Of a DNA stretch of 64,000 nucleotides, positions 24,708 to 33,763 are shown piece after piece; positions within the stretch are counted from its first letter, which is position 1; each line of letters begins with the position of its first letter. The stretch covers positions 186,001 through 250,000 of the forward strand of contig NZ_JAEFCF010000001.1 of the NCBI RefSeq assembly GCF_016405985.1, given 5' to 3'. Source of the stretch: Paracoccus sp. IB05. Lineage in GTDB: Bacteria > Pseudomonadota > Alphaproteobacteria > Rhodobacterales > Rhodobacteraceae. The notes beneath the pieces were generated by a model. The model was not told where the DNA came from. It saw only the letters and a list, made by a program, of their open reading frames with translations, and ran no database searches. The position numbers and the translations under genes were made by a program.

Positions 24708-27443
24708 ATGTTTGATATGCAGCGATTTGTTTATGCCGCCATTGCCGTGCTCATGAGCAGTACCACGCTTCTTGCGGCTGAATGTGATACGAAATTCGAG
24801 GCGGAGTTGCGGACCGCGACGGAAGGCATGCAGAAGCTCGACCAGGCGCGACGCCGGTTGCAGGCGCGCCTTGATGGCCAGCAATTCCGAATCGGCAAAC
24901 TCGCACCAGAGGTGGATAGATCCGGTCTGTCTCCGGCGCCGGCCCTGTCCCAGGTCGTCTGGCCGGAGGTCGAGAATGGCGAAGGCTGCACGGTTGCGCC
25001 CGCGCGCCAGACCACGGCGGTGGTCGAGGTGACAGCGGCGCTTGATATCGCGAAGGGCGAGATCGAGGCGCGCGATTCGCAGCTGGCCGATCTTGAAAAG
25101 GGCGTGAAACCGGCGCCCGCCGTGGCGGCTCCGGTGCCAGAGGCGCCGCCGGTGACGGCTGAAACCCTGCCGGCCGGGCCGGAAGCGGTGGCCGGGGATC
25201 CGGCGCCTCAGGGCGCTGCTGCCACAGAAGACAGCGCAGAGATTGCGGCGGCGGCAAAACCGGCTGGTGACAGTGCCGCGACGGCACAGCGGCCCGAAGC
25301 CGCGCCCGAAGCCGCTCCGGAGGCTCCGGTCGTAGTGGCAGAGACGCCTGCAAAGGATGTGTCTGCGGATGCGGCGCCGGCAGAAGAAACACCGGATCCG
25401 GCGTCGGATGCCGCAAGCATCCAGACCGCCGGGGCCGACCCCGCGGCAGCGGCCGGAGACGATACCATGACCCGGGCCGAAGGCGAGGGTGACCGCGCGA
25501 CCACGCCGGCGCCAGGGCCGATGCCGCTGACCGATCCTGAAAACCCGGAGGCCTTTATCCGCGTCATTGCGCAGCCGGGCATGCGCAGCTTTGACGCGCC
25601 GGGACGTGCCGATGGCGGAACCGAAGTGCCGGTTTTCACCACGCTTTATGTTTTCGAGCGTCGGGATGTCGATGGCGAAGCCTGGATGCGGATCGGGCGC
25701 ACCATTCATCGCGGGCCGGAGGGCTGGGTCCGTGCCGATCAGGGCGTCGACTGGACCAGTATGCTGGTCATGCAATTCGCGCCGCGCGGCAAGCGCCAGC
25801 AGGTGCTGTTCTTTGAAGACGTCTCGGCGCTCAATTCGCTGGTTTCAAGCACGTTTTATCAACGCGAGGCATTGAAGCTATACGATTCCATTGCGGACCA
25901 GCGGGGTGAGCCCGAACCGGAATGGGACAGCCGGCTGGTCGCAATCGAGCCGCAAACGGCGGTGAGCTATGATTCCCGTCCCTATCTGCTGCCGATCCTC
26001 GACTGGCGCAGCGAGATGTTTGACGGGACCACCGACACGACGCTCGTGCGGGTGGCGGCGCTGCCGGCGGCGCCCTCGGGCACAATCGGGGCGCGCGACA
26101 GCGCGAGTTTCACGAACAGCGGTCGGCTGGCGGCGGAAAACAGCGGCGAATTCCGGGTCGGTGTGGTCTTTGTCATTGATACGACGATTTCGATGCGGCC
26201 CTTTATCGAGCGCACCCGCCAGGCGGTAGAATATTTCTATGACGCGTTCAGCGAATATGAATCCGCCGGCAATGTGTCTTTCGGGCTGGTCGGGTTTCGC
26301 GACAATATCGACCATAACCGCGAAGGGCTGGAATATGTGACGCGCATGTTCCAGGCGCTTGACCCCGATGTGCCGGCGCGCACCGTCCTGTCAAATATCG
26401 ACCAGATCACCGAAGCGCGGGCCCCGACCAAAGGCTTTTCCGAGGATGCGATTGCGGGCCTTTCTGATGCGATCGACCAGAATGACTGGAGCCCGTACAA
26501 TGCCCGGCTGATCGTGCTGGTCACCGATGCCTCGGCCCGGACCGGGGAAGGCACGGCGGATCCTGACATGACGCTGTCGCGGCTGCGGGAAAAGGCACGC
26601 CAGAACGGTATCGTGATTGTGCCTTTGCACCTGCTGACCCCGGAAAATGCCAAAGGCGATGCCGATATCGCGCGCGGGCAATATTCTGATCTGGCTGAAA
26701 CCGGCGATATCAACAGCGACAAGTATATCGCGATCGACGCCACGGATGCTGAGAAATTCGCCCGCACCGTTGAAAGGCTCGCGACAGAAGTTGCCAGCAA
26801 GACGATGCTGGCCAATTCCGGGCAGCTGGTGCTTGACGAGGAGGATGAGCCGATCCCGGCGGATCTGACCGATCCCGAGGAAAAGATCGCGGCGGTGGTG
26901 ACGAATGAGATCTTCCGTGCGCAGCTGGAAAGCCTTGGCCAGATCGACGAAGGGGCGGCGCCGGCCTTCCTCTCCGGCTGGGCCTCGGACCGCGACCTGA
27001 CCTCGCCCGAGACCGAGACGCTCGAGGTTCAGGCCTTCCTCACGCGCAACCAGCTCTCGACGCTGGACAAGCGGCTGGCGGCAATCATCGAGGCCTTCCG
27101 CTCGGGCGGTGACAATCCGCAGACCTTCTTTGCCAATCTGCAAAAGCTGGCCGCCGAGACGGCGACGGATCCCGACAATATCCGCTCGGGCGACAGTTCC
27201 ACCATCGAGGCGATCCTGCCTGCCTTCCTGAAGAACCTGCCCTATCGCAGTCAGGTGCTGAGCCTTGATCAGCGCTACTGGACCTCGATGTCGGTTTCCC
27301 AGCAGCAGGAGTTTATTGAAAGGCTCGAGGCCAAGCGCAGGATCTATCAGGATATCTTCAGCCAGACCAAAAACTGGGCCGATTTCGGGGCGGGTGATCC
27401 CGGGCTGGAGGCGACGCCGGTGCGCCTGATCCATCTGCCGTGA
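24708..27443 (+). CDS. Secreted von Willebrand factor A protein resembling the periplasmic half of PpkA
   Basis: The 911-residue protein begins with a signal peptide (FVYAAIAVLMSSTTLLAA then ECD). A coiled-coil-like segment (EAELRTATEGMQKLDQARRR) is followed by a Pro/Ala/Glu linker of about 170 residues and an SH3-like region (RVIAQPGMRSFDAPG to GPEGWVRADQGVDW). The vWA domain has its MIDAS at D491 (FVIDTTISMRPFIE, D-x-T-x-S). After VLVTDASARTGEG comes a helical C-terminus. This order matches the periplasmic part of the T6SS kinase PpkA, but the N-terminal Ser/Thr kinase and transmembrane helix are absent. The vWA domain would mediate metal-dependent protein contacts, presumably with the TagR/TagQ-like proteins encoded next. 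An ATG at 24717 is also possible; upstream codons to 24552 are rejected because they hide the signal peptide. First gene of a six-gene operon. Confidence 0.82.
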   Translation: MFDMQRFVYAAIAVLMSSTTLLAAECDTKFEAELRTATEGMQKLDQARRRLQARLDGQQFRIGKLAPEVDRSGLSPAPALSQVVWPEVENGEGCTVAPARQTTAVVEVTAALDIAKGEIEARDSQLADLEKGVKPAPAVAAPVPEAPPVTAETLPAGPEAVAGDPAPQGAAATEDSAEIAAAAKPAGDSAATAQRPEAAPEAAPEAPVVVAETPAKDVSADAAPAEETPDPASDAASIQTAGADPAAAAGDDTMTRAEGEGDRATTPAPGPMPLTDPENPEAFIRVIAQPGMRSFDAPGRADGGTEVPVFTTLYVFERRDVDGEAWMRIGRTIHRGPEGWVRADQGVDWTSMLVMQFAPRGKRQQVLFFEDVSALNSLVSSTFYQREALKLYDSIADQRGEPEPEWDSRLVAIEPQTAVSYDSRPYLLPILDWRSEMFDGTTDTTLVRVAALPAAPSGTIGARDSASFTNSGRLAAENSGEFRVGVVFVIDTTISMRPFIERTRQAVEYFYDAFSEYESAGNVSFGLVGFRDNIDHNREGLEYVTRMFQALDPDVPARTVLSNIDQITEARAPTKGFSEDAIAGLSDAIDQNDWSPYNARLIVLVTDASARTGEGTADPDMTLSRLREKARQNGIVIVPLHLLTPENAKGDADIARGQYSDLAETGDINSDKYIAIDATDAEKFARTVERLATEVASKTMLANSGQLVLDEEDEPIPADLTDPEEKIAAVVTNEIFRAQLESLGQIDEGAAPAFLSGWASDRDLTSPETETLEVQAFLTRNQLSTLDKRLAAIIEAFRSGGDNPQTFFANLQKLAAETATDPDNIRSGDSSTIEAILPAFLKNLPYRSQVLSLDQRYWTSMSVSQQQEFIERLEAKRRIYQDIFSQTKNWADFGAGDPGLEATPVRLIHLP

Positions 27444-27452
27444 GGCGGGAGG

Positions 27453-28169
27453 ATGGACCCGCTGCTGGCGCTTGAAGGGCTTAGTCTGCGCCGCCCGCCA
27501 CGACAGGGCGCAAAGCCATGGCGGATGGAAGTGCCCGCCTTCACGCTGAGGCCCGGCGCGCGCATCGGGCTGATCGGCGAGAGCGGCTCGGGGAAAAGCA
27601 CGCTGCTTGATCTGCTGGCGCTGATTTCGCGGCCCGCGGCGTTGCGGCATCTGTCGCTTGCGGGGGAAGATGTCACGCGGCTGGTTCAGCGCGGCATGGG
27701 CGGCGCGCTGGCGGCGCGGCGCAGTCGCCATATCGGCTATGTGCTGCAAGATGGCGGGCTCTTGCCCTATCTGACCATAGGCGGCAATGCGCGGCTGGCC
27801 CAGCGGCTAACGGGGCGCCGCGATCTGCCGCAGCTGGAAGAGATCGCCGGCCAGCTTGGCATCGCGGCCCAACTCGACAAACGGCCCGCCTGTCTCTCGG
27901 GCGGTCAGCGCCAGCGCGCCCAGGTGTTGCGCGGGCTGGCGACAGGGGCGCGGATCCTGCTGGCCGATGAGCCGACGGCGGCGCTCGATACCGACAACGC
28001 GCAGCGTACCCTCGCCGCGATTACCTCGGCGGCGGCGGGAACGGCCATGGTCGTCGCCAGCCACTGGCCGGACTTGCTGGCGCAGTTCGGCTTCGATCTG
28101 TGCCGGGTCCGGTTGCAGGAATATCCAGGTGAGCTGGTGGCCGAACTGATCCCGGAGGGATCGGTATGA
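27453..28169 (+). CDS. ABC transporter ATP-binding protein (TagT-like)
   Basis: The 238-residue ATPase has Walker A GESGSGKST (about 39-47), signature LSGGQRQRAQVLRGLA, Walker B ILLADEPTAALD and H-loop VVASHWPDLLAQ. It belongs to the LolD/MacB/FtsE-like group that drives mechanotransmission through FtsX-type permeases rather than classic import. It starts 9 bp after the vWA stop and overlaps the permease by 4 bp. In Pseudomonas, TagT with TagS acts upstream of PpkA in post-translational T6SS activation; the same gene order next to a PpkA-like vWA protein supports that assignment by analogy. Confidence 0.83.
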   Translation: MDPLLALEGLSLRRPPRQGAKPWRMEVPAFTLRPGARIGLIGESGSGKSTLLDLLALISRPAALRHLSLAGEDVTRLVQRGMGGALAARRSRHIGYVLQDGGLLPYLTIGGNARLAQRLTGRRDLPQLEEIAGQLGIAAQLDKRPACLSGGQRQRAQVLRGLATGARILLADEPTAALDTDNAQRTLAAITSAAAGTAMVVASHWPDLLAQFGFDLCRVRLQEYPGELVAELIPEGSV

Positions 28170-29383
28170 GGCGGCTTCTTACGCTTTTCGGCCTCGCGCT
28201 GCGCGATCTTTTGCATGGCTGGCCCTCGACTTTGTGCCTGGTGGTGGCGGTTGCGGTGGCGCTGGTGCCGGTCTTGCTGCTGGGCGGGCTCAGCCAGGGT
28301 GTGGTTGAAAACACGCTGTCCCGGCTGCGGTCAGATCCGCGGATCCTCGAGCTGAAACTGGCCAATGACCGCGAGATTCCGCAGGACTGGTTCGACAGGA
28401 TGGCGGGCGACAGCCGGGTCAGTTTCCTCCTGCCACGCGCACGCTACCTGGCGGCGACGGTGCGGCTGCGCGGTCCTGACAGCCGGGGTATCGCAGAGCC
28501 GCGCCTGATCCCGACGGCGGCGGGGGATCCGCTGCTGACCGGGCTGCCGGTGCCACAGGGCCTTGGCGAGACAGTGCTGACCGGGCGCATCGCCCTTGAG
28601 CTGAATGTCAGCGCAGGCGCAGAACTCGAGGTGATCATCCAGCGTCAGGTCGGTGAGGGGCGCGAGGCGGCGCGTCACCGGCTGAAGGTGCTGGCGGTTC
28701 TGCCCCGCGATCTGCTGCAAAGTGACGATATTTTCGTCGACCGCGATTTCGAGACGGCGGTGGAGCGCTGGCGCGAGGGATTCGCCGTGCCGGAGCTGGG
28801 CTGGGAGGCGGTGCCGGGCAAGGGGCTTGACGCGCCGGCGCGCTCTTTTGCCAGTTTCCGGCTCTATGCCGGTGATATCCGGGATGTTCCGGGCCTGCGC
28901 GATGATCTGATGACAGAGGGATTCGACATCACCACCCGCGCCGAAGAGATCGAAGCAGCGCTGGCGCTCGAGGCAGGGATCGGCTGGGTGTTCAGCGTGA
29001 TCGGCAGTTTCACCGTGCTGGGTTTTGCGCTGACGCTGGGTCTGCACCTGGCGGCGGCGGCGATGGAGAAAGCGCGGGAAATCTCGCTCTTGCGGCTGAT
29101 GGGGTTCGGCACGGGATCGGTGGCCGCGCTGCCATCGTTGCAGGGCGCGATGATCGCGCTTGCAGGGGCGGGTCTGGCGGCGGGAGGGGTGCTTGCCGCG
29201 CAGCCTTTCGTCAACCAGGCCCTGGAGGGGATCGGTGGGTTGCAGGGCGAGATCATGGCGCTGACGCCGGGTTTCGCAGGGCTTGCAGTGCTGATCGCCT
29301 GTGCGGCAGGGCTGATATCGGGCTGCGTTGCGGGCTGGCGGATCGCGCGGATGCAGATTGCAGAAGGGTTGCGCCATGACTGA
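28166..29383 (+). CDS. FtsX/LolE-type ABC permease (TagS-like)
   Basis: The 405-residue inner-membrane protein has one N-terminal helix (STLCLVVAVAVALVPVLLLGG), a periplasmic domain of about 220 residues, and three C-terminal helices starting at about residue 270 (FSVIGSFTVLGFALTLGLHL, then MIALAGAGLAAGGVLA and AVLIACAAGLISGCVAG). This is the type VII ABC/MacB-like topology. The cytoplasmic coupling segment MEKAREISLLRLMGFGTGSV is the usual FtsX-family motif between helices. It pairs with the ATPase encoded just upstream and overlaps the SUMF1 gene by 8 bp. Confidence 0.83.
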   Translation: MRRLLTLFGLALRDLLHGWPSTLCLVVAVAVALVPVLLLGGLSQGVVENTLSRLRSDPRILELKLANDREIPQDWFDRMAGDSRVSFLLPRARYLAATVRLRGPDSRGIAEPRLIPTAAGDPLLTGLPVPQGLGETVLTGRIALELNVSAGAELEVIIQRQVGEGREAARHRLKVLAVLPRDLLQSDDIFVDRDFETAVERWREGFAVPELGWEAVPGKGLDAPARSFASFRLYAGDIRDVPGLRDDLMTEGFDITTRAEEIEAALALEAGIGWVFSVIGSFTVLGFALTLGLHLAAAAMEKAREISLLRLMGFGTGSVAALPSLQGAMIALAGAGLAAGGVLAAQPFVNQALEGIGGLQGEIMALTPGFAGLAVLIACAAGLISGCVAGWRIARMQIAEGLRHD

Positions 29384-31301
29384 ACGGCTTATCGGCCTTG
29401 TGCTCGTGCTGATCGCAGCCCTGGCCTCTCCCCTGTGGGCACAGGTGCAGAACACCCCCGCGCCCTGGTGCCAGATCGACGATCCCGCCGCCTGGAGCGC
29501 GGCCCGGCGCGCTTTGATCGAGGCCGCAACCGAAGAGATCGGCGAAGTGCCCTGTCCTGAAACCGGCGCGGCCGGGATGCTGGCCGAAGAGATTGCGCTG
29601 CCGATGCCCTGCGGCCGGCATATGATGTTCCGCCGTGTCGATGTGCCCGCAACCCATCCGCTGGATCAGGTGGCGGGAAACTTTGGCCGGATCATTGATA
29701 TTGCAGCGGAAACGCCACAATCGGTCTTGTCGAACAGCCCCTGGATCTCGCCTGTTTCGGGCGCGTTCAGCCTGACGGCCGATGGCAAGGCGGCGACCTC
29801 GGATCAGCTGGGCCAGCTTGGGGCCAGGGCCTATTATCTTGCGAAATACGAGCTGACCGAACCGCAATGGCGCGCCTTCGCCGATGGGTTGCTTGCGCTG
29901 GCGCCGGAGGACAGCCTCCTGGCTGATGCGCCGGCCTGCCTTGCCTATGACAGTGCGATCCGCGCCGGGGATCTGCGCCAGATCCAGGCGCAAGGCGGCC
30001 TCTCCTGGTTCGATGCGATCGCGTTCAGCCGCGCCTATACCAGCTGGATCATGGCGCTGGACCGCGACCGCGTGGCGCGGGGCGAGCCGCCGGTCATGCC
30101 CTGGGAACAGGGGGCGACCGGCTATCTGCGCCCACCCACCGAAGCGGAATGGGAATATGCGGCCCGCGGCGGCGCGACCTGGGTGACGGCGCAGAGCCGG
30201 TCAATCCGCTATTATTCAGTGAAAGATGCCAGCGGCAAAGTGCGCGAGCCGGATCTTAAGGAAATCTGTGCCGAGCCGCCCCGCAGCGATACGCCGCGCC
30301 TTGGGGCGGTGGGAACGCGGCTCCCGAATGTGCTCGGGCTTTATGACATGCTCTGCAATGCCGAAGAGATTGTCCTTGATCTGTTTCGTCCGACCCGGCC
30401 CGATGGGCTGGCCGGGCAGACCGGAGGCGTGGTCACCAAGGGCGGCAATTCGCTTTTCCTGCGCGATCAGAACACGGTCGGGCGACGGTCAGAGGCGGCA
30501 GCTTTGTTCACGACCTCGGGTGAGGGTGCTTCGCTTTCGATGGGCCTGCGGCTTGCCATCTCGGCGCCGGTTTTCCCGGGACGGCGCAATGCGGGGGCGG
30601 CGTTTTCCGAAGGCATACCGAACCAGCCCTTCGAGGACCAGCTGATGGCCGGGCGCGAGGAACTGCTGCAGGGCGGCGCCAGCATGGTCAGTCCGGATGG
30701 CGGTAAATTGTTGTCGGAAGAGATCGGGCGGCTCCGGCGCGAGATCGAAGAACGTGACATGTCGCGCGAGGAGCTGGGCCGCCAGACTGCGGAATTGCAG
30801 GTCCGGATCGACCGGCTCAGCGCCGATCTGGCGGTGAAGGACCGCGAGGCGGTGCTGTTCTCGATCCGCTCGGGTGTGGTCGCCGGCAATCTGATGGACC
30901 GGGTTGGGCGCAATGTCGCCAATGCGATGGACCAGCTGGCCGCGAATGAGGCGCAGCTGGGGTCTCAGGCCGAAAAACGCGAGCTGATCAGGCGCTTCCT
31001 CCAGCCAATTGCGGTTAATTCGAACCGGATTGACGAGGCGTTTGACCTTTATCTCCAGGTCCAGGTTGCGCTTGCCGCCCGCCCTGAACGCTATGCCGCC
31101 GACCGTATCAACGAGGTCGAGGTGCAGTTGCAGGCGGCGGGGCAGGGGACGCTGGGCGGCTCGCTTGATCTCTTTGAACGCCATCAGGTCGAGATCCGCA
31201 GGCAGCGCGGGCTGCTCACTGACGAGATGCGGCTGGGCTGGAAATACGACCTCGATACGACCCGGCGCGAACGTGAAGAAACCTATCCCAATTATCATTG
31301 A
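29376..31301 (+). CDS. Secreted SUMF1/formylglycine-generating-enzyme-fold protein (TagR-like)
   Basis: The 641-residue protein has a signal peptide (LIGLVLVLIAALASPLWA then QVQ). Residues about 110-410 form an SUMF1 domain: YYLAKYELTEPQWRAFADG, ISWFDAIAFSRAYTSWI-like LSWFDAIAF, YLRPPTEAEWEYAARGGATW, and VLGLYDMLCNAEEIVLD. The C-terminal about 200 residues are a predicted coiled coil (LLSEEIGRLRREIEERDMSR, ELQVRIDRLSADL) and helices not needed for the SUMF1 fold. No sulfatase gene is nearby, and the usual FGE catalytic cysteine pair is not evident, so enzymatic formylglycine formation is unlikely. TagR of Pseudomonas is also a periplasmic SUMF1 protein that activates PpkA. The start at 29376 gives the signal peptide directly. 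Confidence 0.82.
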   Translation: MTERLIGLVLVLIAALASPLWAQVQNTPAPWCQIDDPAAWSAARRALIEAATEEIGEVPCPETGAAGMLAEEIALPMPCGRHMMFRRVDVPATHPLDQVAGNFGRIIDIAAETPQSVLSNSPWISPVSGAFSLTADGKAATSDQLGQLGARAYYLAKYELTEPQWRAFADGLLALAPEDSLLADAPACLAYDSAIRAGDLRQIQAQGGLSWFDAIAFSRAYTSWIMALDRDRVARGEPPVMPWEQGATGYLRPPTEAEWEYAARGGATWVTAQSRSIRYYSVKDASGKVREPDLKEICAEPPRSDTPRLGAVGTRLPNVLGLYDMLCNAEEIVLDLFRPTRPDGLAGQTGGVVTKGGNSLFLRDQNTVGRRSEAAALFTTSGEGASLSMGLRLAISAPVFPGRRNAGAAFSEGIPNQPFEDQLMAGREELLQGGASMVSPDGGKLLSEEIGRLRREIEERDMSREELGRQTAELQVRIDRLSADLAVKDREAVLFSIRSGVVAGNLMDRVGRNVANAMDQLAANEAQLGSQAEKRELIRRFLQPIAVNSNRIDEAFDLYLQVQVALAARPERYAADRINEVEVQLQAAGQGTLGGSLDLFERHQVEIRRQRGLLTDEMRLGWKYDLDTTRREREETYPNYH

Positions 31302-31322
31302 TCTGATCTGAGGAGAAAACAA

Positions 31323-32138
31323 ATGAAATTCAATGCAATGGCGCCTTTGCTTGGCGTATCCCGCGCCATGACCGCGATGGCGCTGGCCGGCCTCGTGCTG
31401 GCGGCAGGCTGTACCGAACAGATCGTTCTGGCCCCCGGCGCAGTTGATGCCAATGACGCCTGCGGCAAATATCTGACCGGAATTTCCGAGGCGCGTCAGA
31501 CCGAGATCAACAAACAGGCGCAGAATGCGATGGCGGGCGCGGTCTTTGGTGCGATCCTTGGCGCGGCAGTTTCGAGCGGGGATGACCGGCTGCAAGGCGC
31601 ACTCGCCGGGGCGGCGATCGGCGGGCTGACCGGCTTCTCGGCGACCTATTACCAGCAAAAACAAGCGAATGCGCGCGATGCGGCGACGCTTTTGGCCTCG
31701 GTCAACCAGGATGCCACGCGCGAACAGGCGCTGGTGACAAAGACCGGCGCGACTGTGGCCGAGCTGCGCCGCTGCCGCAGCGGTCAGACCGCGCAGCTGG
31801 CCGCCGGGATCAAATCGGGCAAGATCGACAAGGCGACGGGCCGCAAGGAACTCGCCGTGCTGAAAAAGCGGATCGCCACCGATAACAAGGTGATCTCGGC
31901 CACGTTCAACGGCATTGGCGAGCGGGTGGACAGCTATGTCGATGCGACGGCGGCCACGGCGGCGGTGTCGCGGGCTCAGGTGCTGGCGGCCTCGAATGCC
32001 TCGGCGCGCAGCGCGCGGGCGGCGACGCCGGCGGTGAGCAAAGTGACCACGAGCACCAAGAACATGGCGGCGCAGGATGCCAGGGCCAAGGCCGGGCTGG
32101 AAGCCAGCCTGAGCTCGATCGAAAAGCTGCTCGGATGA
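31323..32138 (+). CDS. Lipoprotein with glycine-zipper segment (TagQ-like)
   Basis: The 271-residue protein has a lipoprotein signal peptide ending in the lipobox LAAGC (Cys about residue 30). A glycine-zipper-like hydrophobic stretch follows (AGAVFGAILGAAVSSG to GALAGAAIGGLTG), then a long Ala/Lys/Arg-rich helical region. The +2 residue after Cys is Thr, which does not retain lipoproteins in the inner membrane, so an outer-membrane location is expected. Position and type match TagQ, the outer-membrane lipoprotein that localises TagR. ATG 31323 has GAGGAGA upstream. Its stop overlaps the protease start by 4 bp. Confidence 0.78.
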   Translation: MKFNAMAPLLGVSRAMTAMALAGLVLAAGCTEQIVLAPGAVDANDACGKYLTGISEARQTEINKQAQNAMAGAVFGAILGAAVSSGDDRLQGALAGAAIGGLTGFSATYYQQKQANARDAATLLASVNQDATREQALVTKTGATVAELRRCRSGQTAQLAAGIKSGKIDKATGRKELAVLKKRIATDNKVISATFNGIGERVDSYVDATAATAAVSRAQVLAASNASARSARAATPAVSKVTTSTKNMAAQDARAKAGLEASLSSIEKLLG

Positions 32139-33610
32139 GGCGGGCCCGGCTCTTCGCGCCCGCCACGAAGGGCCGGCGCCATCAGCGGGCGAAGCCTCTG
32201 GCGGCGCTCGCAGTCGCGATCCTGACCATGGCGGTACCGGTGCCCGCCATGGCCGATATACCGGCGGAGGTGCTGCATGCCTTCGGGCTGAGACCGCCGG
32301 ACCGGAATGCCGGGCGCGAGACGGCCGCGCTGCAGTCGGATCTTTTGTGGATCGGTCACTATTCGGGTCCAACTGACGGAATTCCCGGCAATGATCTGCG
32401 GGCTGCGATCCGCAGTTTCCAGGAGAGCCTCGGGCTGCGCAGCACCGGTGAGCTGACGCCGGATCAGCGGGAGATCCTGCGCAAACGGGCGTCGGCAACC
32501 TCGGTCGGGCAAAAGATCGAGGTCGAAACCTCGGACTGGACCGGGATCCGTATGGCGCTTCCCAAAGGGTTTTTCGGACCGCCGAAGGTCGCGGGAAGTG
32601 AGTTTCTCGACCTCACCTTTCCCAGCCTCGCGACGCTGAACTTCTCGCTGCAACAATCGCGGTGGGAAGAGGCGGTTTCGGCGGCGGCTTTTACCGATTA
32701 CCTCATCGACAGCTTTAAGGAAAACGACAGCGACACAAAAATCCTCAGCCGCGATGTGGTCGGGGATATGGGCTATATGATGGCCGAGACAGGTGGAACC
32801 CGGGTCTATTTTGTCATTGCGACGCATCGTGGGGAAACGCGGTCCATCGCCATTTTTATCCCCGCTGAAAGCCATGCGGGCTTGCAGCCCCTGGTCCTGA
32901 CCATGCTGGAATCGCTTGATCTTTTTGCCGGACCTGGGGTGTCGAAATCCGAACGCGAAGCGCGGCTGCGGGCCGGGGATTATCCCGGCGTCGACGACCA
33001 GCCGGTCTGGCTGCGCACGATGGTCGCGAATGGGTCGGGCTCGCTGGTCTCGACCGAAGGGCATATTCTGACCAACCATCATGTGATCGCCGGTTGCACC
33101 TCGCTGACCGTCAATGGCCGGCCGGCGCGGATGATCGGCGTGGATGTGCGCACGGACCTTGCCTTGATCCAGAGCGACCATTTCGCCAATCGCGAGCCGC
33201 TTTCCTTCCGGTCGGGCATGCCGGCTCTGGGGGAAAAGATCATCGCAATCGGCTATCCGGCGTTCCGGCTGATGCATGCGCAGAATGTGACCGATGGCAT
33301 TATCTCGAGCCTGTCGGGGATAGAGGGGAATATCCTGCAGATGCAGGTTACGGCTCCGTTGCAGGGCGGAAATTCGGGCGGGCCCCTGCTGGACGCCTTT
33401 GGCCGCCAGGTCGCGGTGGTGGTATCGAAGCCAACCGCAGAACAGCATATGGAAAATGTCGCCTGGGTGATCCGGGGTGAGGTCGCGATGGAGTTTCTGG
33501 ACCGCTACGACATCCGCTATATCCGGGACCGGGGTGCGCGGGCCGCGATGACGACCGAGGAGGTGGTGGCGCGACACCGGGGGCAGGCGCTCCGGATCGA
33601 ATGCCATTGA
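32135..33610 (+). CDS. Secreted trypsin-like serine protease with peptidoglycan-binding domain
   Basis: The 491-residue protein has a signal peptide (PLAALAVAILTMAVPVPAMA). A PG_binding_1-type domain (about 60-125: LQSDLLWIGHYSGPTDGIPG, LRAAIRSFQESLGL, G-E-L-T-P) precedes a middle domain of about 150 residues. The C-terminal chymotrypsin-fold protease (about 290-470) has triad candidates His in LTNHHVI, Asp in VRTDLALIQ and Ser in QGGNSGGPLLD. It would act in the periplasm near the cell wall. It has no PDZ domain, unlike DegP. Coupled to the lipoprotein gene by ATGA, it appears to be the output or maturation enzyme of the vWA-ABC-SUMF1 module. Standard TagQRST loci, as I know them, do not include such a protease. 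Confidence 0.85.
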   Translation: MRRARLFAPATKGRRHQRAKPLAALAVAILTMAVPVPAMADIPAEVLHAFGLRPPDRNAGRETAALQSDLLWIGHYSGPTDGIPGNDLRAAIRSFQESLGLRSTGELTPDQREILRKRASATSVGQKIEVETSDWTGIRMALPKGFFGPPKVAGSEFLDLTFPSLATLNFSLQQSRWEEAVSAAAFTDYLIDSFKENDSDTKILSRDVVGDMGYMMAETGGTRVYFVIATHRGETRSIAIFIPAESHAGLQPLVLTMLESLDLFAGPGVSKSEREARLRAGDYPGVDDQPVWLRTMVANGSGSLVSTEGHILTNHHVIAGCTSLTVNGRPARMIGVDVRTDLALIQSDHFANREPLSFRSGMPALGEKIIAIGYPAFRLMHAQNVTDGIISSLSGIEGNILQMQVTAPLQGGNSGGPLLDAFGRQVAVVVSKPTAEQHMENVAWVIRGEVAMEFLDRYDIRYIRDRGARAAMTTEEVVARHRGQALRIECH

Positions 33611-33763
33611 GGTGGCCTGGGGCCGGTTGCTTCCCCGGATAACGGTGCCCGCGAGGATCTGGTTCACAATTTCTTTCATCGGGCCGCGCGGCCCGCATGG
33701 CCTCTTGCACTTTTGCGCTTACTGGATCACTCATCATACCAGTTGAGTGTGAGGAGAGAGAAG

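Noticed and set aside
29376-31301. Functional formylglycine-generating enzyme for sulfatases
   Set aside because: No sulfatase gene is nearby and the catalytic cysteine pair is not evident; context and coiled-coil tail fit a TagR-like structural role.
24708-33610. A complete type VI secretion cluster
   Set aside because: No TssB/C, Hcp, VgrG, ClpV or membrane-complex gene is present; only the Tag-like regulatory module is seen.
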